Under the pieces are notes generated by a model. The model was not told the origin of the DNA. It did no database searches and was given only the letters and a program-made list of their open reading frames with translations. Both the position numbers and the translations under genes were made by a program. Shown piece after piece: positions 1-8,107 of a stretch of 64,000 nucleotides of DNA. Source of the stretch: Campylobacteraceae bacterium (GTDB lineage Bacteria > Campylobacterota > Campylobacteria > Campylobacterales > Sulfurovaceae); contig JALVUD010000036.1 of NCBI GenBank assembly GCA_027035765.1, positions 1 to 64,000 on the forward strand, written 5' to 3'. Every line of letters starts with the position of its first letter. The stretch's first letter is position 1.

Positions 1-808
1 CCCAGATGATGTAGCACAGCCCGTTGATCAGCGCCAGGTCGGTGCGGGGTTTGATGGGCAGGTAGATGTCCGCCATGTTGGCGGTTTTGGAATGGCGGGG
101 GTCGACGACGATGATCGTGGGTTTTTTGCCCCTTACCTGCTTGTTTCGTGCGATGTGAAGCTTTAAAATCGGGTGGTTGTCGGCGATGTTGGCGCCGATA
201 AGCATGATCACCTCTGCATGGCTGAAATCCTCGTAGCAGCCCGGAGGGCCGTCGCTGCCGAAGCTCTGCTTGTAGCCCATGACGGCGCTGGCCATGCAGA
301 GGGTGGTGTTGCCGTCGTAGTTGTTGGTCTCCAGCCCCAGCTGGACGAATTTGCCCAGGGTGTAGAACTCTTCGGTGAGCAGCTGCCCCGTGGAGATGAC
401 GCTCACGGCCTTTTTGCCGTACTTTTTCTGAACTTCTTTGAACTTGTCGCTCACAGTCTGGAAGGCTTCGTCCCAGCTCACCTGCTCGAAACTGCCGTTT
501 CGCTTGATCATCGCCCCCGGGAGTCGCGTAGGGGCCCGCACCATCTCGTGTTCGCTGAGCCCCTTGGGGCACAGCGTCCCACGGTTGACCGGATGGTCGG
601 GATCGCCCTTGACATAGACCGGATCGCCGTTTTTGACCCCGATGTAGAGGCCGCAGCCCACCCCGCAGTAACCGCAGGTGGAGCGCACCCACTTGTCGGG
701 GGCTTTGGATTTGGCGACCTTGCCGAAAAAGGGGTCGTCGACCAGGGCGTATTTTTCCTCTTTGATGTCCAGACCCAGAAAGGATTTGGCTTTGTTGAGT
801 AGACTCAT
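1..808 (-). CDS. narB: Assimilatory-type nitrate reductase, molybdopterin catalytic subunit (3' part cut by window edge)
   Basis: Reverse-strand reading from the ATG at 808 gives about 269 residues and runs off the window, so the C-terminal part is missing. The N-terminal [4Fe-4S] motif CGYCGVGC is seen, followed by a later Cys in GTLCPKG. The stretch TLCMASAVMGYKQSFGSDGP matches the Mo-coordinating Cys region of NasA/NarB enzymes. There is no twin-arginine signal, so the enzyme should be cytoplasmic, reducing nitrate to nitrite. The neighbouring DmsBC-like fusion, and narK, nirA, amtB, glnK and gdhA further on, fit nitrate assimilation. The ORF track shows only shadow frames here. A related formate dehydrogenase or NapA is less likely given the CMASAV region. 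Confidence 0.85.
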   Translation of the reverse strand, partial: MSLLNKAKSFLGLDIKEEKYALVDDPFFGKVAKSKAPDKWVRSTCGYCGVGCGLYIGVKNGDPVYVKGDPDHPVNRGTLCPKGLSEHEMVRAPTRLPGAMIKRNGSFEQVSWDEAFQTVSDKFKEVQKKYGKKAVSVISTGQLLTEEFYTLGKFVQLGLETNNYDGNTTLCMASAVMGYKQSFGSDGPPGCYEDFSHAEVIMLIGANIADNHPILKLHIARNKQVRGKKPTIIVVDPRHSKTANMADIYLPIKPRTDLALINGLCYIIW

Positions 809-898
809 GGCTTTTGGTTCTTTCAGAATATTTGATTTATCTCTGGTCGGGCTGGAGCCCTCCGATGAGGAGATGAAGTCCCGCATCTTTTTATTCCA

Positions 899-904
899 AT
901 TATA
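899..904 (-). promoter_or_regulatory. Candidate -10 box for narB
   Basis: On the minus strand a TATAAT lies about 90 bases upstream of the narB start, leaving a leader of roughly 85 nt. The leader holds two small adjacent inverted repeats (CTCC/GGAG and GGGCT/AGCCC). No -35 box is clear. The wider 809-1027 gap also has an AATGAGGA/TCCTCATT inverted pair (986-1029) just downstream of the tauE-family gene. No gene was seen in this gap. Confidence 0.35.
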
Positions 905-1027
905 ATCGTATTTGAGACAATTTGATGCTGAAAATATAAACAATGGTTAGGAAAACTGCTCTCGACATTTCGGATCAAGTTTAGAATGAGGAGCTTTTTA
1001 AAGGGCTTGATACGTCAAAAATCCTCA

Positions 1028-1798
1028 TTATGACGTATAGAGATAGCGCATCACGATAGCGACAGCGATCAAAAGCAACATTCCCTTGACAATACCGACA
1101 TAGGTTCGCTCCGGTATATACTTTCTGACTTTAGCCCCGAGATAGAATCCTCCGAGTGCCGCCGCCGTCGTATAGAGCAGAGTCGTCAAGCCCAGCCACC
1201 GTCCCATCAACAGGAAAACGGCGATTTGCGAAAGTTTCCCCAGGAGAAACGAGAGATTCATAAAGACGATGCTCTCCTCTTTGGGGTAGCGTTTGGTGAG
1301 GGCATAGATGATGAGAATCGGCGACATGTTGTTGGTGATGCCTCCCAGCATCCCGCCGATCAGGGCAAAGGAGACAAAAGAGGCTTTGGGGGAGCGATTG
1401 ACGAACTCAAATTCGACCCTCAGCCTTCCGAGGGCAAGATAGAGGAAGATCATCAAGGCCAAGAGCAGCTTCATCCACCGGGCATCCCAAGCCACCAATA
1501 TCAGTGTTCCCAGCACGCTGCCTGTGAGGGCCAGAAGCGCAAAAGAGAGGTGCTTGCGCGCCATCTTTTGCCACCCTTTGATCGTCCCGATACTTGCGGC
1601 ATTGATAAAGATCGTGGGGAAAAGAGTGATCAAAATCGCGCTGGAGAGATCCATCCCCATCGCCAGGATCGGCGTGCTGATCATCGCAAAAGAAAATCCC
1701 ACTGAACCGTGCACAAAACCGGCTGCCATAAGCACCAGAGCGATCAGAAAAGTCGAATCGGCGCCAAGGGTGGGGAGGAGAATGCTGTGCATCATCAT
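1028..1798 (-). CDS. TauE/SafE-family membrane transporter
   Basis: This 256-residue, strongly hydrophobic protein has about eight predicted membrane segments arranged as two halves. The N-terminal part FVHGSVGFSFAMISTPIL and the second-half GGMLGGITNNMSPILIIYAL are typical of the TauE/SafE (COG0730) family, which exports or imports small anions such as sulfite or sulfoacetate. The substrate cannot be read from the sequence. It sits between the nitrate reductase subunits on the same strand, separated by gaps of over 200 bp, so it may be its own unit. Three ATG codons follow each other at the start with no Shine-Dalgarno; a TGCTATAAAT sequence abuts them, so the message may be leaderless or nearly so. 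Confidence 0.8.
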   Translation of the reverse strand: MMMHSILLPTLGADSTFLIALVLMAAGFVHGSVGFSFAMISTPILAMGMDLSSAILITLFPTIFINAASIGTIKGWQKMARKHLSFALLALTGSVLGTLILVAWDARWMKLLLALMIFLYLALGRLRVEFEFVNRSPKASFVSFALIGGMLGGITNNMSPILIIYALTKRYPKEESIVFMNLSFLLGKLSQIAVFLLMGRWLGLTTLLYTTAAALGGFYLGAKVRKYIPERTYVGIVKGMLLLIAVAIVMRYLYTS

Positions 1799-2003
1799 TT
1801 ATAGCATAGACTTATTTATAGTTTACCGCTTCGTCGGCACGGGTCCGCTTGTAGATCGACTGCAGCGTCCGGGAGTCGGCGGAAGTGAGGATCGGGATTG
1901 AGAACGATCGGCTTTTATCGAACCGGCTCCTTTTTTTGCAAAAAGATAGTGAAGTTGAGAGAGGAAATCTTGGATGAAATTGCTACAGAAGGTCTCGATT
2001 TTA

Positions 2004-2042
2004 GTCATCCTGAACCTGAATCAGGATCTGGGGCGAAGCCCC
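2004..2042. repeat. REP-like palindrome plus GGGGC hairpin
   Basis: The half-palindrome GTCATCCTGAACCTGAATCA continues into GGAT, and is followed by GGGGC-gaa-GCCCC ending at the stop of the DmsBC fusion gene. The first part is the same palindrome family found near 34,960, 38,520 and 39,234. The second hairpin could act as a 3' stabiliser or weak terminator for the minus-strand gene; no T run follows it. Confidence 0.6.
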
Positions 2043-2043
2043 G

Positions 2044-3639
2044 CTAGTGCCTCTGATTCCCCGCAAAGAAATTCCCCGCCAGTCCCAAGGGAACGACGGT
2101 GCGATAGAAGAGGTAGCGTCCGGTGATCTCGCTGACGGTGGCTCCCAGAAGAGCCACAATGAGAGTGATCGCTGCAGCGGTGCCCATATTGGCCGCGGCG
2201 AAGATGATGGCGACCATCGGCAAAGCGATGGCGAAGGCGGCCAGACTCGTCAGACGCAGCTTTTTCAGATGTCCGAAGTGCTCCTCCAGCAGCCGTTTGG
2301 TACGGCTGAGCGGATAGTAGAGGGGATGCTCTTTGTCCAGGTATTTGTAAAAGACCGTCTCATCGTAGATCAGATGCATCTGATAAAGCCCCAGCATCAG
2401 GGTCGGGGCCATCAGAGCCAGGACGCTGCGGGCCTCCCCGGTAAAGGCCAGAACCGTGGCAATCAGCAAAAAGCCCAGATATCCGGTGCCGAAGAATCGC
2501 AGGGTCGTGGACTTGCGGTTCCAGGCGGGGCGGGCGGGGACGCGGTAGATCATCGACTGGGCGTAGATGCCGTAAACCCCCAGCACCGCCACGGGCAGCT
2601 CCACCAGCAGCTTGAGCCACTCTGGCGCCCCCAGATAGTAGAGCAGTGCTAGCAGCGTCACACCCCCGGCGTAGGCCCCCAAAGCCGCCGCTTCGCGGCT
2701 GAGCCAGGAGCTTTTGAGGTTTTTCATGGCTGTGATCGCCAGAATCGGGCGCCCCAGATGCAGGGCTGACAGAGGCAGTCCGATGGCAGCAGGAGCCAGC
2801 ACCGCCAGGACCATCCAAAGGTTGGGAGCGGGGAGCTCCAGGCCCAGCAGATGGAGCAGTTCACCGAAAAAGAGGGCGACGAATCCGCCCACGCTCATTT
2901 GGGTCAGGACCGTCATGAAAACGAGAGGCCATTCGGGGTGGGCAGGTTTGAGGATATGCTCATCAGCGGGGTGGATCTCTTCACCCTCGGGGATTTCGGG
3001 CAGGGTATAGCGGGTGGTGGGTTTGGTGATGCCGACGTCAGGGAGATGGGGGGCGACGCCCTCTTTGGCCATGTCGTTTCGGATCCACTCCTCCTTGTCC
3101 ACCACTTCGATCTGAATGGCGCCGGCGGGGCAGGCCTGCACACAGGCGGGGGTCTGGCCCGCTTCCAGTTTGTCGACGCACATGTGGCATTTGGTGACGA
3201 TCCCCCGCTCTTCGTGGAAGACCGGCACTTCGTAGGGGCAGTTCCAGGTGCAGTACTGGCAGCCGATGCAGTCTTCGTCTACATGGTAGACGATGCCGTT
3301 GTCGAGTTTGATGTAGCTGTTGGTGGGGCAGCCGTTGAGGCACGCGGGGTCGATGCAGTGGTTGCAGCTCATGGAGTTAAACAGCTGCAGGGTGTCGGGG
3401 AAATGCCCCGTCTCCATTTCGCCGACTCTACGCCATTTGACGTCGGCGGGGTTGCCGTTTTGTTCGTTGCAGGCCACTTCGCAGCAGTGGCACCCCACGC
3501 AGGCGGTCATGTCGAAGTGGAAGCGGTACTGTTGGCCCGGTTGCAGCTCGGGGATATCGATGGTGTAGTTGCCGCACTGCATACCGGTGTCGGCTTTGTG
3601 ATTCAGAAAGCTGTCGATGGGGGTAGTTGCTTCACTCAT
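2044..3639 (-). CDS. Fused DmsB-like four-cluster ferredoxin and DmsC-like membrane anchor
   Basis: The 531-residue protein has two parts. Residues ~1-235 hold four Cys groups (CVGCHCCEVAC, CNHCIDPACLNGC, CIGCQYCTWNC, CHMC...CVQAC) for four [4Fe-4S] clusters, as in DmsB. Residues ~255-530 are a DmsC-type anchor with about eight membrane helices, which in this family oxidises menaquinol. The ATG at 3639 has GGAG eight bases upstream, so the longer ORF-track start at 3681 is rejected. Its most likely partner is the nitrate reductase at 1-808, making a quinol-linked cytoplasmic nitrate reductase. That pairing is inferred from context, because a tauE-family gene lies between them. Confidence 0.85.
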   Translation of the reverse strand: MSEATTPIDSFLNHKADTGMQCGNYTIDIPELQPGQQYRFHFDMTACVGCHCCEVACNEQNGNPADVKWRRVGEMETGHFPDTLQLFNSMSCNHCIDPACLNGCPTNSYIKLDNGIVYHVDEDCIGCQYCTWNCPYEVPVFHEERGIVTKCHMCVDKLEAGQTPACVQACPAGAIQIEVVDKEEWIRNDMAKEGVAPHLPDVGITKPTTRYTLPEIPEGEEIHPADEHILKPAHPEWPLVFMTVLTQMSVGGFVALFFGELLHLLGLELPAPNLWMVLAVLAPAAIGLPLSALHLGRPILAITAMKNLKSSWLSREAAALGAYAGGVTLLALLYYLGAPEWLKLLVELPVAVLGVYGIYAQSMIYRVPARPAWNRKSTTLRFFGTGYLGFLLIATVLAFTGEARSVLALMAPTLMLGLYQMHLIYDETVFYKYLDKEHPLYYPLSRTKRLLEEHFGHLKKLRLTSLAAFAIALPMVAIIFAAANMGTAAAITLIVALLGATVSEITGRYLFYRTVVPLGLAGNFFAGNQRH

Positions 3640-3813
3640 ATTTTGGACTCCGACATTAGTCAATTGGGTGTATTGTATCACTGAAAGAGTCAGAAGGATG
3701 ATGAAAAAGTGATCATATGCGGAAAGAGATGTCGGTATGGGGAGTTGTGTGTTTCAAACGGTGGGCCCACAGGACGCTACCCTACGGCTTGTGTGCAAGG
3801 GGGAGAGCTCTGT

Positions 3814-4320
3814 TCAGTGGAGCTCCACCTTCTCGGCTCCTGTCTCTTCCAACAGCGTCCGGGCTTTGTCGACCGCCTCGTCGGAGCCGTGGACGATCAC
3901 CAGGACCTTACCCTTCTCCACCAAGCCTTCGTAGCGCTTGGCCTCGATCTCACCCATTCCCCACTCGATCAGGGCGTCGGCCAGGCCCAGGGCCGCTCCG
4001 CCGGTCATGGCGCCGCCCAGCAGACCCGCCAGGGCTGCACTGACGGGGCCCACGCCGACAATAGGACCGAAGCCGGGGACGATGAAAAAGGCACCGCCCA
4101 GCAGTGCGCCGATGAGACCGCCCCAGAGGGCGCCCTGGCTTCCCCAGAGGGCGACGTCGCTGTTGACCTTCTCCACTTCGACCTTCTCCACCTCCTCCTC
4201 GTTGGAGCGGGCGACGAGGGAGATGGAACGTCGGTCCACTCCCGCAGCAAGCAGCTTCTCTACAACCTCTTTGGCGCTTTGGGCATCGGGATAGACGGCG
4301 ACGGCAAAATGTTTTTTCAT
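3814..4320 (-). CDS. Glycine-zipper stress-type membrane protein (paralogue of 9311-9814)
   Basis: This 168-residue protein starts with a ferredoxin-fold-like segment (KKHFAVAVYPDAQSAKEVVE) similar to general stress protein 17M/YflT domains. A central glycine/alanine-rich hydrophobic region (~residues 63-110) follows, then a charged C-terminal tail predicted to end in another alpha/beta unit. It overlaps the preceding ycxB-like gene by four bases (ATGA) and has a strong AAGGAG site, so it is the last gene of the NO-reductase operon. The role is not known; a link to membrane stress is a guess from family names. The second copy after cfa has the same layout. Confidence 0.7.
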   Translation of the reverse strand: MKKHFAVAVYPDAQSAKEVVEKLLAAGVDRRSISLVARSNEEEVEKVEVEKVNSDVALWGSQGALWGGLIGALLGGAFFIVPGFGPIVGVGPVSAALAGLLGGAMTGGAALGLADALIEWGMGEIEAKRYEGLVEKGKVLVIVHGSDEAVDKARTLLEETGAEKVELH

Positions 4321-4853
4321 ATTTTTCTCCTTGTGTGTGGTATGCTCTCATCGAAACGGACGACCCGATCGATATGTTTTCGAAGCCTTTCGGCGAGGCG
4401 GTTCCAATGCTCATCATCCGGAACGATCCGGCGGGGAAAGTAGAGGAAGGTTCCTCCCCCCATCTCCAGCAGCGTCCCCGCAGGGGCCAGAATCGCCCGC
4501 CGGAACCCCTCCCAGGGGAGGCAGGCCTCATCGAGGCAGATGCCCTCCTCGGAGAGGGTAATTTTCAGCCGTCCCGGGCGCTCCTCTCCGGCAAAAAAGC
4601 GCCGCAGCATCCGGCGGCGCATGGGCCAGCGCAGGCCGTACCAGTAGATCACCAGCAGCGTCGAAATCAGCAGCAGTCCGATGCTTCCGCGCAGCAGGGC
4701 CGCCACGACTCCGAACTGGGTCAGGGCGATGAAAAACCATCCCATGTATCGCCGCCAGCTGTGGCGCATATCGTAATCGTAGGCGAGTTTGGCCCCTTCC
4801 AAAAAGGTCGCCTCGTCCCAGGGGAGTTCCAGGGTGATCACAGGCTCAGACAT
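4317..4853 (-). CDS. YcxB-like membrane protein
   Basis: The start was placed at the internal ATG (4853), giving MSEPVITLELPWDEATF and 178 residues. The ORF-track start at 4916 would run far into the upstream gene. The protein has a short N-terminal beta-like region, two adjacent membrane helices (~residues 37-80) and a C-terminal soluble domain with DEACLPWEGFRRAI and GGGTFLYFPRRIV, matching the YcxB-like family layout. Function in this family is unknown. It overlaps the upstream gene by eight bases and the downstream stress gene by four, so it is translationally coupled within the NO-reductase operon. Confidence 0.7.
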   Translation of the reverse strand: MSEPVITLELPWDEATFLEGAKLAYDYDMRHSWRRYMGWFFIALTQFGVVAALLRGSIGLLLISTLLVIYWYGLRWPMRRRMLRRFFAGEERPGRLKITLSEEGICLDEACLPWEGFRRAILAPAGTLLEMGGGTFLYFPRRIVPDDEHWNRLAERLRKHIDRVVRFDESIPHTRRKI

Positions 4854-5451
4854 GTTCGTCACTCTCAACGATCCAGAGCCTGTTTTTCTCCACGCATCCC
4901 TGAGCTTCCAGCGCATCGAGCAGCTTCAGACTCTCGTTGTAGAGACGCTGGAAACGGAGGTTCTCTTCGGCATATTTGCGCTGCATCTTTTTGGCGTACC
5001 ACCAGGCCGCGAGGATGGAGAGGGCGAAAAGGCCGTAGATGTACCATTGGTAGGCTTTGAGGTTGAGCAGCACGATGAAATACTGGACAGAAAAGAGGAC
5101 GGAAAACTCCACCGAAAAGATGATCACCAACGTAGAAGAGTGGGCGAAGTCCAGAGTGTATTTCTCGATCTCTTTGAGGACCGAGAGATTGGCATTGAAG
5201 CGTTCGACTTTCTCACGACACTCCCCCGTCAGTTTATCGGTGGGACTCGGCTTGAGATGAAGATTGCTGAGGTTGTACTCGACGTTGGTCTGTTTGTACT
5301 CCCGCAGGATCTCGGGATGGATCTGCAGGAGTTCTCGGATCTGTTCCACTGTGGGACGTTCGGTTCCGAGGATCCTTTTGACATCCTGGAGGATCAGGTC
5401 ATAGAGTCCGACGCTTTTGATCTCACGGGCGACACGGTCGAGGTTGGTCAC
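4846..5451 (-). CDS. Conserved-looking two-TM protein of unknown function in the NO-reductase operon
   Basis: This 201-residue protein begins at GTG with AAGGA seven bases upstream, 17 bp after the stop of the heme-copper subunit gene. The N-terminal ~100 residues are soluble and helical. Two membrane segments follow (STLVIIFSVEFSVLFSVQYF and WYIYGLFALSILAAWW), then a charged coiled-coil-like tail. No catalytic motif or Cys pair is visible. I do not recognise the family. Tight linkage to the NO-reductase pair suggests an accessory role, but nothing in the sequence shows one. Confidence 0.6.
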   Translation of the reverse strand: MTNLDRVAREIKSVGLYDLILQDVKRILGTERPTVEQIRELLQIHPEILREYKQTNVEYNLSNLHLKPSPTDKLTGECREKVERFNANLSVLKEIEKYTLDFAHSSTLVIIFSVEFSVLFSVQYFIVLLNLKAYQWYIYGLFALSILAAWWYAKKMQRKYAEENLRFQRLYNESLKLLDALEAQGCVEKNRLWIVESDEHV

Positions 5452-5468
5452 GGTATTCCTTCACAGTC

Positions 5469-7163
5469 TTACTTCTGAGCGGGAACGGTTTCCGGCGCCG
5501 CTTCCGGTTCCTCGTTGAGTCCATAACTGGCGACATTGTCCTTGGCGGGGAGGAAGATCCCGATCAGCCCTTTGAGTCCGACGCTCATAATGATATTGAA
5601 GAGGAAGATAAACCAGGCGATCATCACCATGGAGCCGAAGACGGCGGCGAGGATCATCCAGGTGTTGAACTCTCCGTTGACATAAAGGTGACGGCGCAGC
5701 ATACCGTCGAGCCCGGCCATTCCCGCGAAGGCCCCCATCCCCACTCCGCCGATGAGGTAGAGCCAGAAGTGGGTCCAGGTGAGCTTTTTGCTAAAGAGCG
5801 TGGTGTTGTTGGTTACCAGGGGCCAAAGCACATAAAGCGCACTGTAGAGGGTCATGTAGAGCCCCACGATCAGCGCGATGTGGAAGTGGGCGAAGCTGAT
5901 CCACTGGGTATTGTGCAGGACCCGGTTCATCCCCATATCGGCCTGGATGATTCCGGCGGGAACCGCCAGACCGAATCCGATGAGGCCGCCAAGCAGATAG
6001 GCCAGCTCCGGACTCATTTTCAGTGGACGGGCCTTCCAGAGGGTCACCAGGGTGATGAAGAGGGCGAGTCCCTGGGTCAGGAGCTCGAAGGCGGTCACCA
6101 TCTCTCCGGAGACCAGTTTCATCATCTCGGGCTGGGGCTGGTCGGCCAGGAGGTGGTGGCTCCAGACCATCCAGGAGACGAAGAGCTCCAGCAGCAGCGC
6201 CGCCCGGGCGACGTTCTCCATAAAGAGCTTCTGCCCGGTGATCAGCGTCGCCAGCAGGTACCAGGAGCCTGCGACGTAGATGAGCACCAGACCGTCGGCG
6301 ACCAGGTCGAACCCCCACCAGAAGAAGTTTTTATAGAGTAACGAATCGACGGCGTGGACATCCCAGGTGATGCCGCCGGCATCGGCGATGAGATAGACCA
6401 GGACCAGGATACCGGCAGCGAGGATCACGATGGCGTCGAGGAAGGTATCGACGGTTCCGCGGAAGATCGCGACCACCGGCAGACTCAGAGCCGGCTCTTT
6501 GGAGTAGGGGGGCTTGCCGGTGAGCTTGTGGATCAGGTTCATCAGCCCGTCGATTCCGAAGCCCGAGATCAGCAGCTCTTTTGTGGTTTTGTTCTTGTGG
6601 ATCCCGGTGCGGGCGAAGATGGTGGCGTAGATGTTGTAGATGAAGCCGATGGTGCCGATCATGATGAGCGCCACCCCGATGACAAAGACGAATCCGCCGA
6701 TGAGTTTGAACTGCTCCATATCGGCAGGCAGCGGCCAGTAGAGGGTATACAGCGGCGCATACTGCCAGATGAAGCCCGCCAGCCAGGCCATAGCGGTACC
6801 CACGGTGATGAGGATCCAGACGGCGTTGGCCAGTTTGACACTGTAGAGGGGCTTTTTGGTCAGGTACGGCACCAGAAACATAAACGCGGCGAAGACCAGC
6901 TGATAGGTCGAGCCGAAGATTCCCACGATGGGGTGGACGGTCATGATGGAGAAGAAGTGTTCAGGATGATTGAACATCTTGGGCAGGGGATTGGAGGGGC
7001 CGGTTTCGACCATTCGCATGATCATCCCCTCGATGGCCACCAGGCCGAAGAAGAGGAAACTCATCACCACCGCCCGCAGGGTGACTTTCTGCAAGGCACT
7101 CAGCTGGGTGTGATCGAAGTCGGTTCCGTGAATCAGTGTCTGGGTGAAACTCTTTTTTTCCAT
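5469..7163 (-). CDS. Heme-copper superfamily NO-reductase-like catalytic subunit (gNOR-like)
   Basis: The 564-residue protein has about 14 membrane helices. His77 (TVHPIVG) and the pair in FAHFHIAL (H426/H428) fit heme ligands. WSHHLLADQ (H336/H337) fits the two helix-VII metal-B ligands. In helix VI, where oxidases carry GHPxVY, this protein has GFDLVAD: Asp286 replaces the His ligand and Asp290 the cross-linked Tyr. Loss of Tyr and an acidic metal-B ligand point to nitric oxide reduction rather than oxygen reduction, and recall the gNOR branch of B-family enzymes. An AAGGAT site precedes the ATG. It follows the subunit II gene by 13 bp. Oxygen reduction is unlikely but not excluded. Confidence 0.8.
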   Translation of the reverse strand: MEKKSFTQTLIHGTDFDHTQLSALQKVTLRAVVMSFLFFGLVAIEGMIMRMVETGPSNPLPKMFNHPEHFFSIMTVHPIVGIFGSTYQLVFAAFMFLVPYLTKKPLYSVKLANAVWILITVGTAMAWLAGFIWQYAPLYTLYWPLPADMEQFKLIGGFVFVIGVALIMIGTIGFIYNIYATIFARTGIHKNKTTKELLISGFGIDGLMNLIHKLTGKPPYSKEPALSLPVVAIFRGTVDTFLDAIVILAAGILVLVYLIADAGGITWDVHAVDSLLYKNFFWWGFDLVADGLVLIYVAGSWYLLATLITGQKLFMENVARAALLLELFVSWMVWSHHLLADQPQPEMMKLVSGEMVTAFELLTQGLALFITLVTLWKARPLKMSPELAYLLGGLIGFGLAVPAGIIQADMGMNRVLHNTQWISFAHFHIALIVGLYMTLYSALYVLWPLVTNNTTLFSKKLTWTHFWLYLIGGVGMGAFAGMAGLDGMLRRHLYVNGEFNTWMILAAVFGSMVMIAWFIFLFNIIMSVGLKGLIGIFLPAKDNVASYGLNEEPEAAPETVPAQK

Positions 7164-7176
7164 AGTCAGATCCTTC

Positions 7177-7773
7177 TTACTTGCTTGCCAGTTTGGGATT
7201 GCAGTCGATGACGACGGCGTCTTTGACGAGCATTTTATCTCGTCCGGTTTCGTGATCGTACTGTTCGGGTCCGGAATATTCGGTAGAGGTCAGATCGAAC
7301 TTTCCGCACTCGTTGAAGGTCCAGAGAATGTCGTTGTGATGTTTGGGAAGCACCTGCATCTGCATCACCATCGTGCCGTCTTTTCGGAAGAGACCGAAGC
7401 CGTAGGTCAGATCTTTGCTGCTGACGTTGAAACGGACTTTCTCTCCCTGTTTGAAGTGGATGGGCTTTTCGGGGAGTTTCCAGCGATGTCTGTCGATGGA
7501 GATGGTGTACTCGTGGTCAGCTTTGATGTCGTGGCGCATGATATCCTCGGCCACCCAGGGGATAGCGTTGTAGGTGAAGATATGGTGTCCGACTCCTCCG
7601 GCGACGAGGAAAGCGATGTAGCCGTAAAAGGGGATACGGACGATGGACTTGACCTTCTCTTTGCGGGTCAGATTGTAGCCGAACCAGGCGATGATCGAGA
7701 TGATCAGCAGCGCATAGATCGAATAGGCTGCCCAGTGGAATTTGAGCAGCTCCACGGAGGTGGCGAAATTCAT
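7177..7773 (-). CDS. Heme-copper oxidase/NOR subunit II without a CuA site
   Basis: The start was set at ATG 7773 (MNFATSVELL), which has GGAAGGAAA just upstream; the ORF-track ATG at 7788 overlaps that site. The 198-residue protein has two N-terminal membrane helices and a cupredoxin domain (~residues 80-185). In CuA proteins the loop reads CxxxCGxxHxxM. Here the equivalent region reads STEYSGPEQY...GRDKM, so both Cys are Ser, and the upstream His is Tyr (DLTYGFGLF). Electrons therefore probably do not enter through CuA. It is the first gene of the operon and sits behind an FNR-type promoter. Confidence 0.8.
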   Translation of the reverse strand: MNFATSVELLKFHWAAYSIYALLIISIIAWFGYNLTRKEKVKSIVRIPFYGYIAFLVAGGVGHHIFTYNAIPWVAEDIMRHDIKADHEYTISIDRHRWKLPEKPIHFKQGEKVRFNVSSKDLTYGFGLFRKDGTMVMQMQVLPKHHNDILWTFNECGKFDLTSTEYSGPEQYDHETGRDKMLVKDAVVIDCNPKLASK

Positions 7774-7823
7774 AGTCTTTCCTTCCATAAATTCGGTGAA
7801 TTTTATCCTGTGGATAGGATTGA

Positions 7824-7864
7824 ATTATAGAGGTTTTGAAGTCCTTAGCCTTGATCTTGATCAA
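7824..7864 (-). promoter_or_regulatory. FNR/CRP-type box (7851-7864) and -10 box (7824-7829) for the NO-reductase operon
   Basis: TTGAT-cttg-ATCAA is a perfect FNR-type palindrome. On the minus strand a TATAAT lies downstream at 7829-7824. Taking the start site near 7816, the box is centred at about -41.5, the usual place for class II activation by FNR/NNR-type regulators. This predicts activation under low oxygen or NO. The rest of the 334-bp gap between this operon and cfa holds the cfa promoter and no other gene. Confidence 0.75.
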
Positions 7865-8002
7865 ATATCAGAGTATTGAATAGTCTAAAAAATGATCAAT
7901 AAATAATCAAAAGTTATTTCAAAAATGATTCACTGTCGATTTTTTGTACAGGAGAAACGGGCCTTGATCAGTTTACGCCGGAAACGATTTAACGAATCGA
8001 TG

Positions 8003-8008
8003 TATAAT
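8003..8008 (+). promoter_or_regulatory. Extended -10 box for cfa
   Basis: TGTATAAT lies 100 bases upstream of the cfa ATG, predicting a leader of about 90 nt. No -35 box is evident. GAGG stands seven bases before the ATG. Confidence 0.5.
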
Positions 8009-8107
8009 ATTTTCACATCCGGATGAGCAAAATAGCTTAAGAAAAGGAGTGGGAGCAAGTCGTATATCTTAACTGGTGAGGACCCTGAAAGAGAGTGAGG
8101 AAAAACA

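Noticed and set aside
3682-3813. Possible tRNA or small RNA in the gap after the DmsBC gene start
   Set aside because: Only small palindromes (GTGGGCCCAC and others) are present; no cloverleaf or T-loop sequence could be made.
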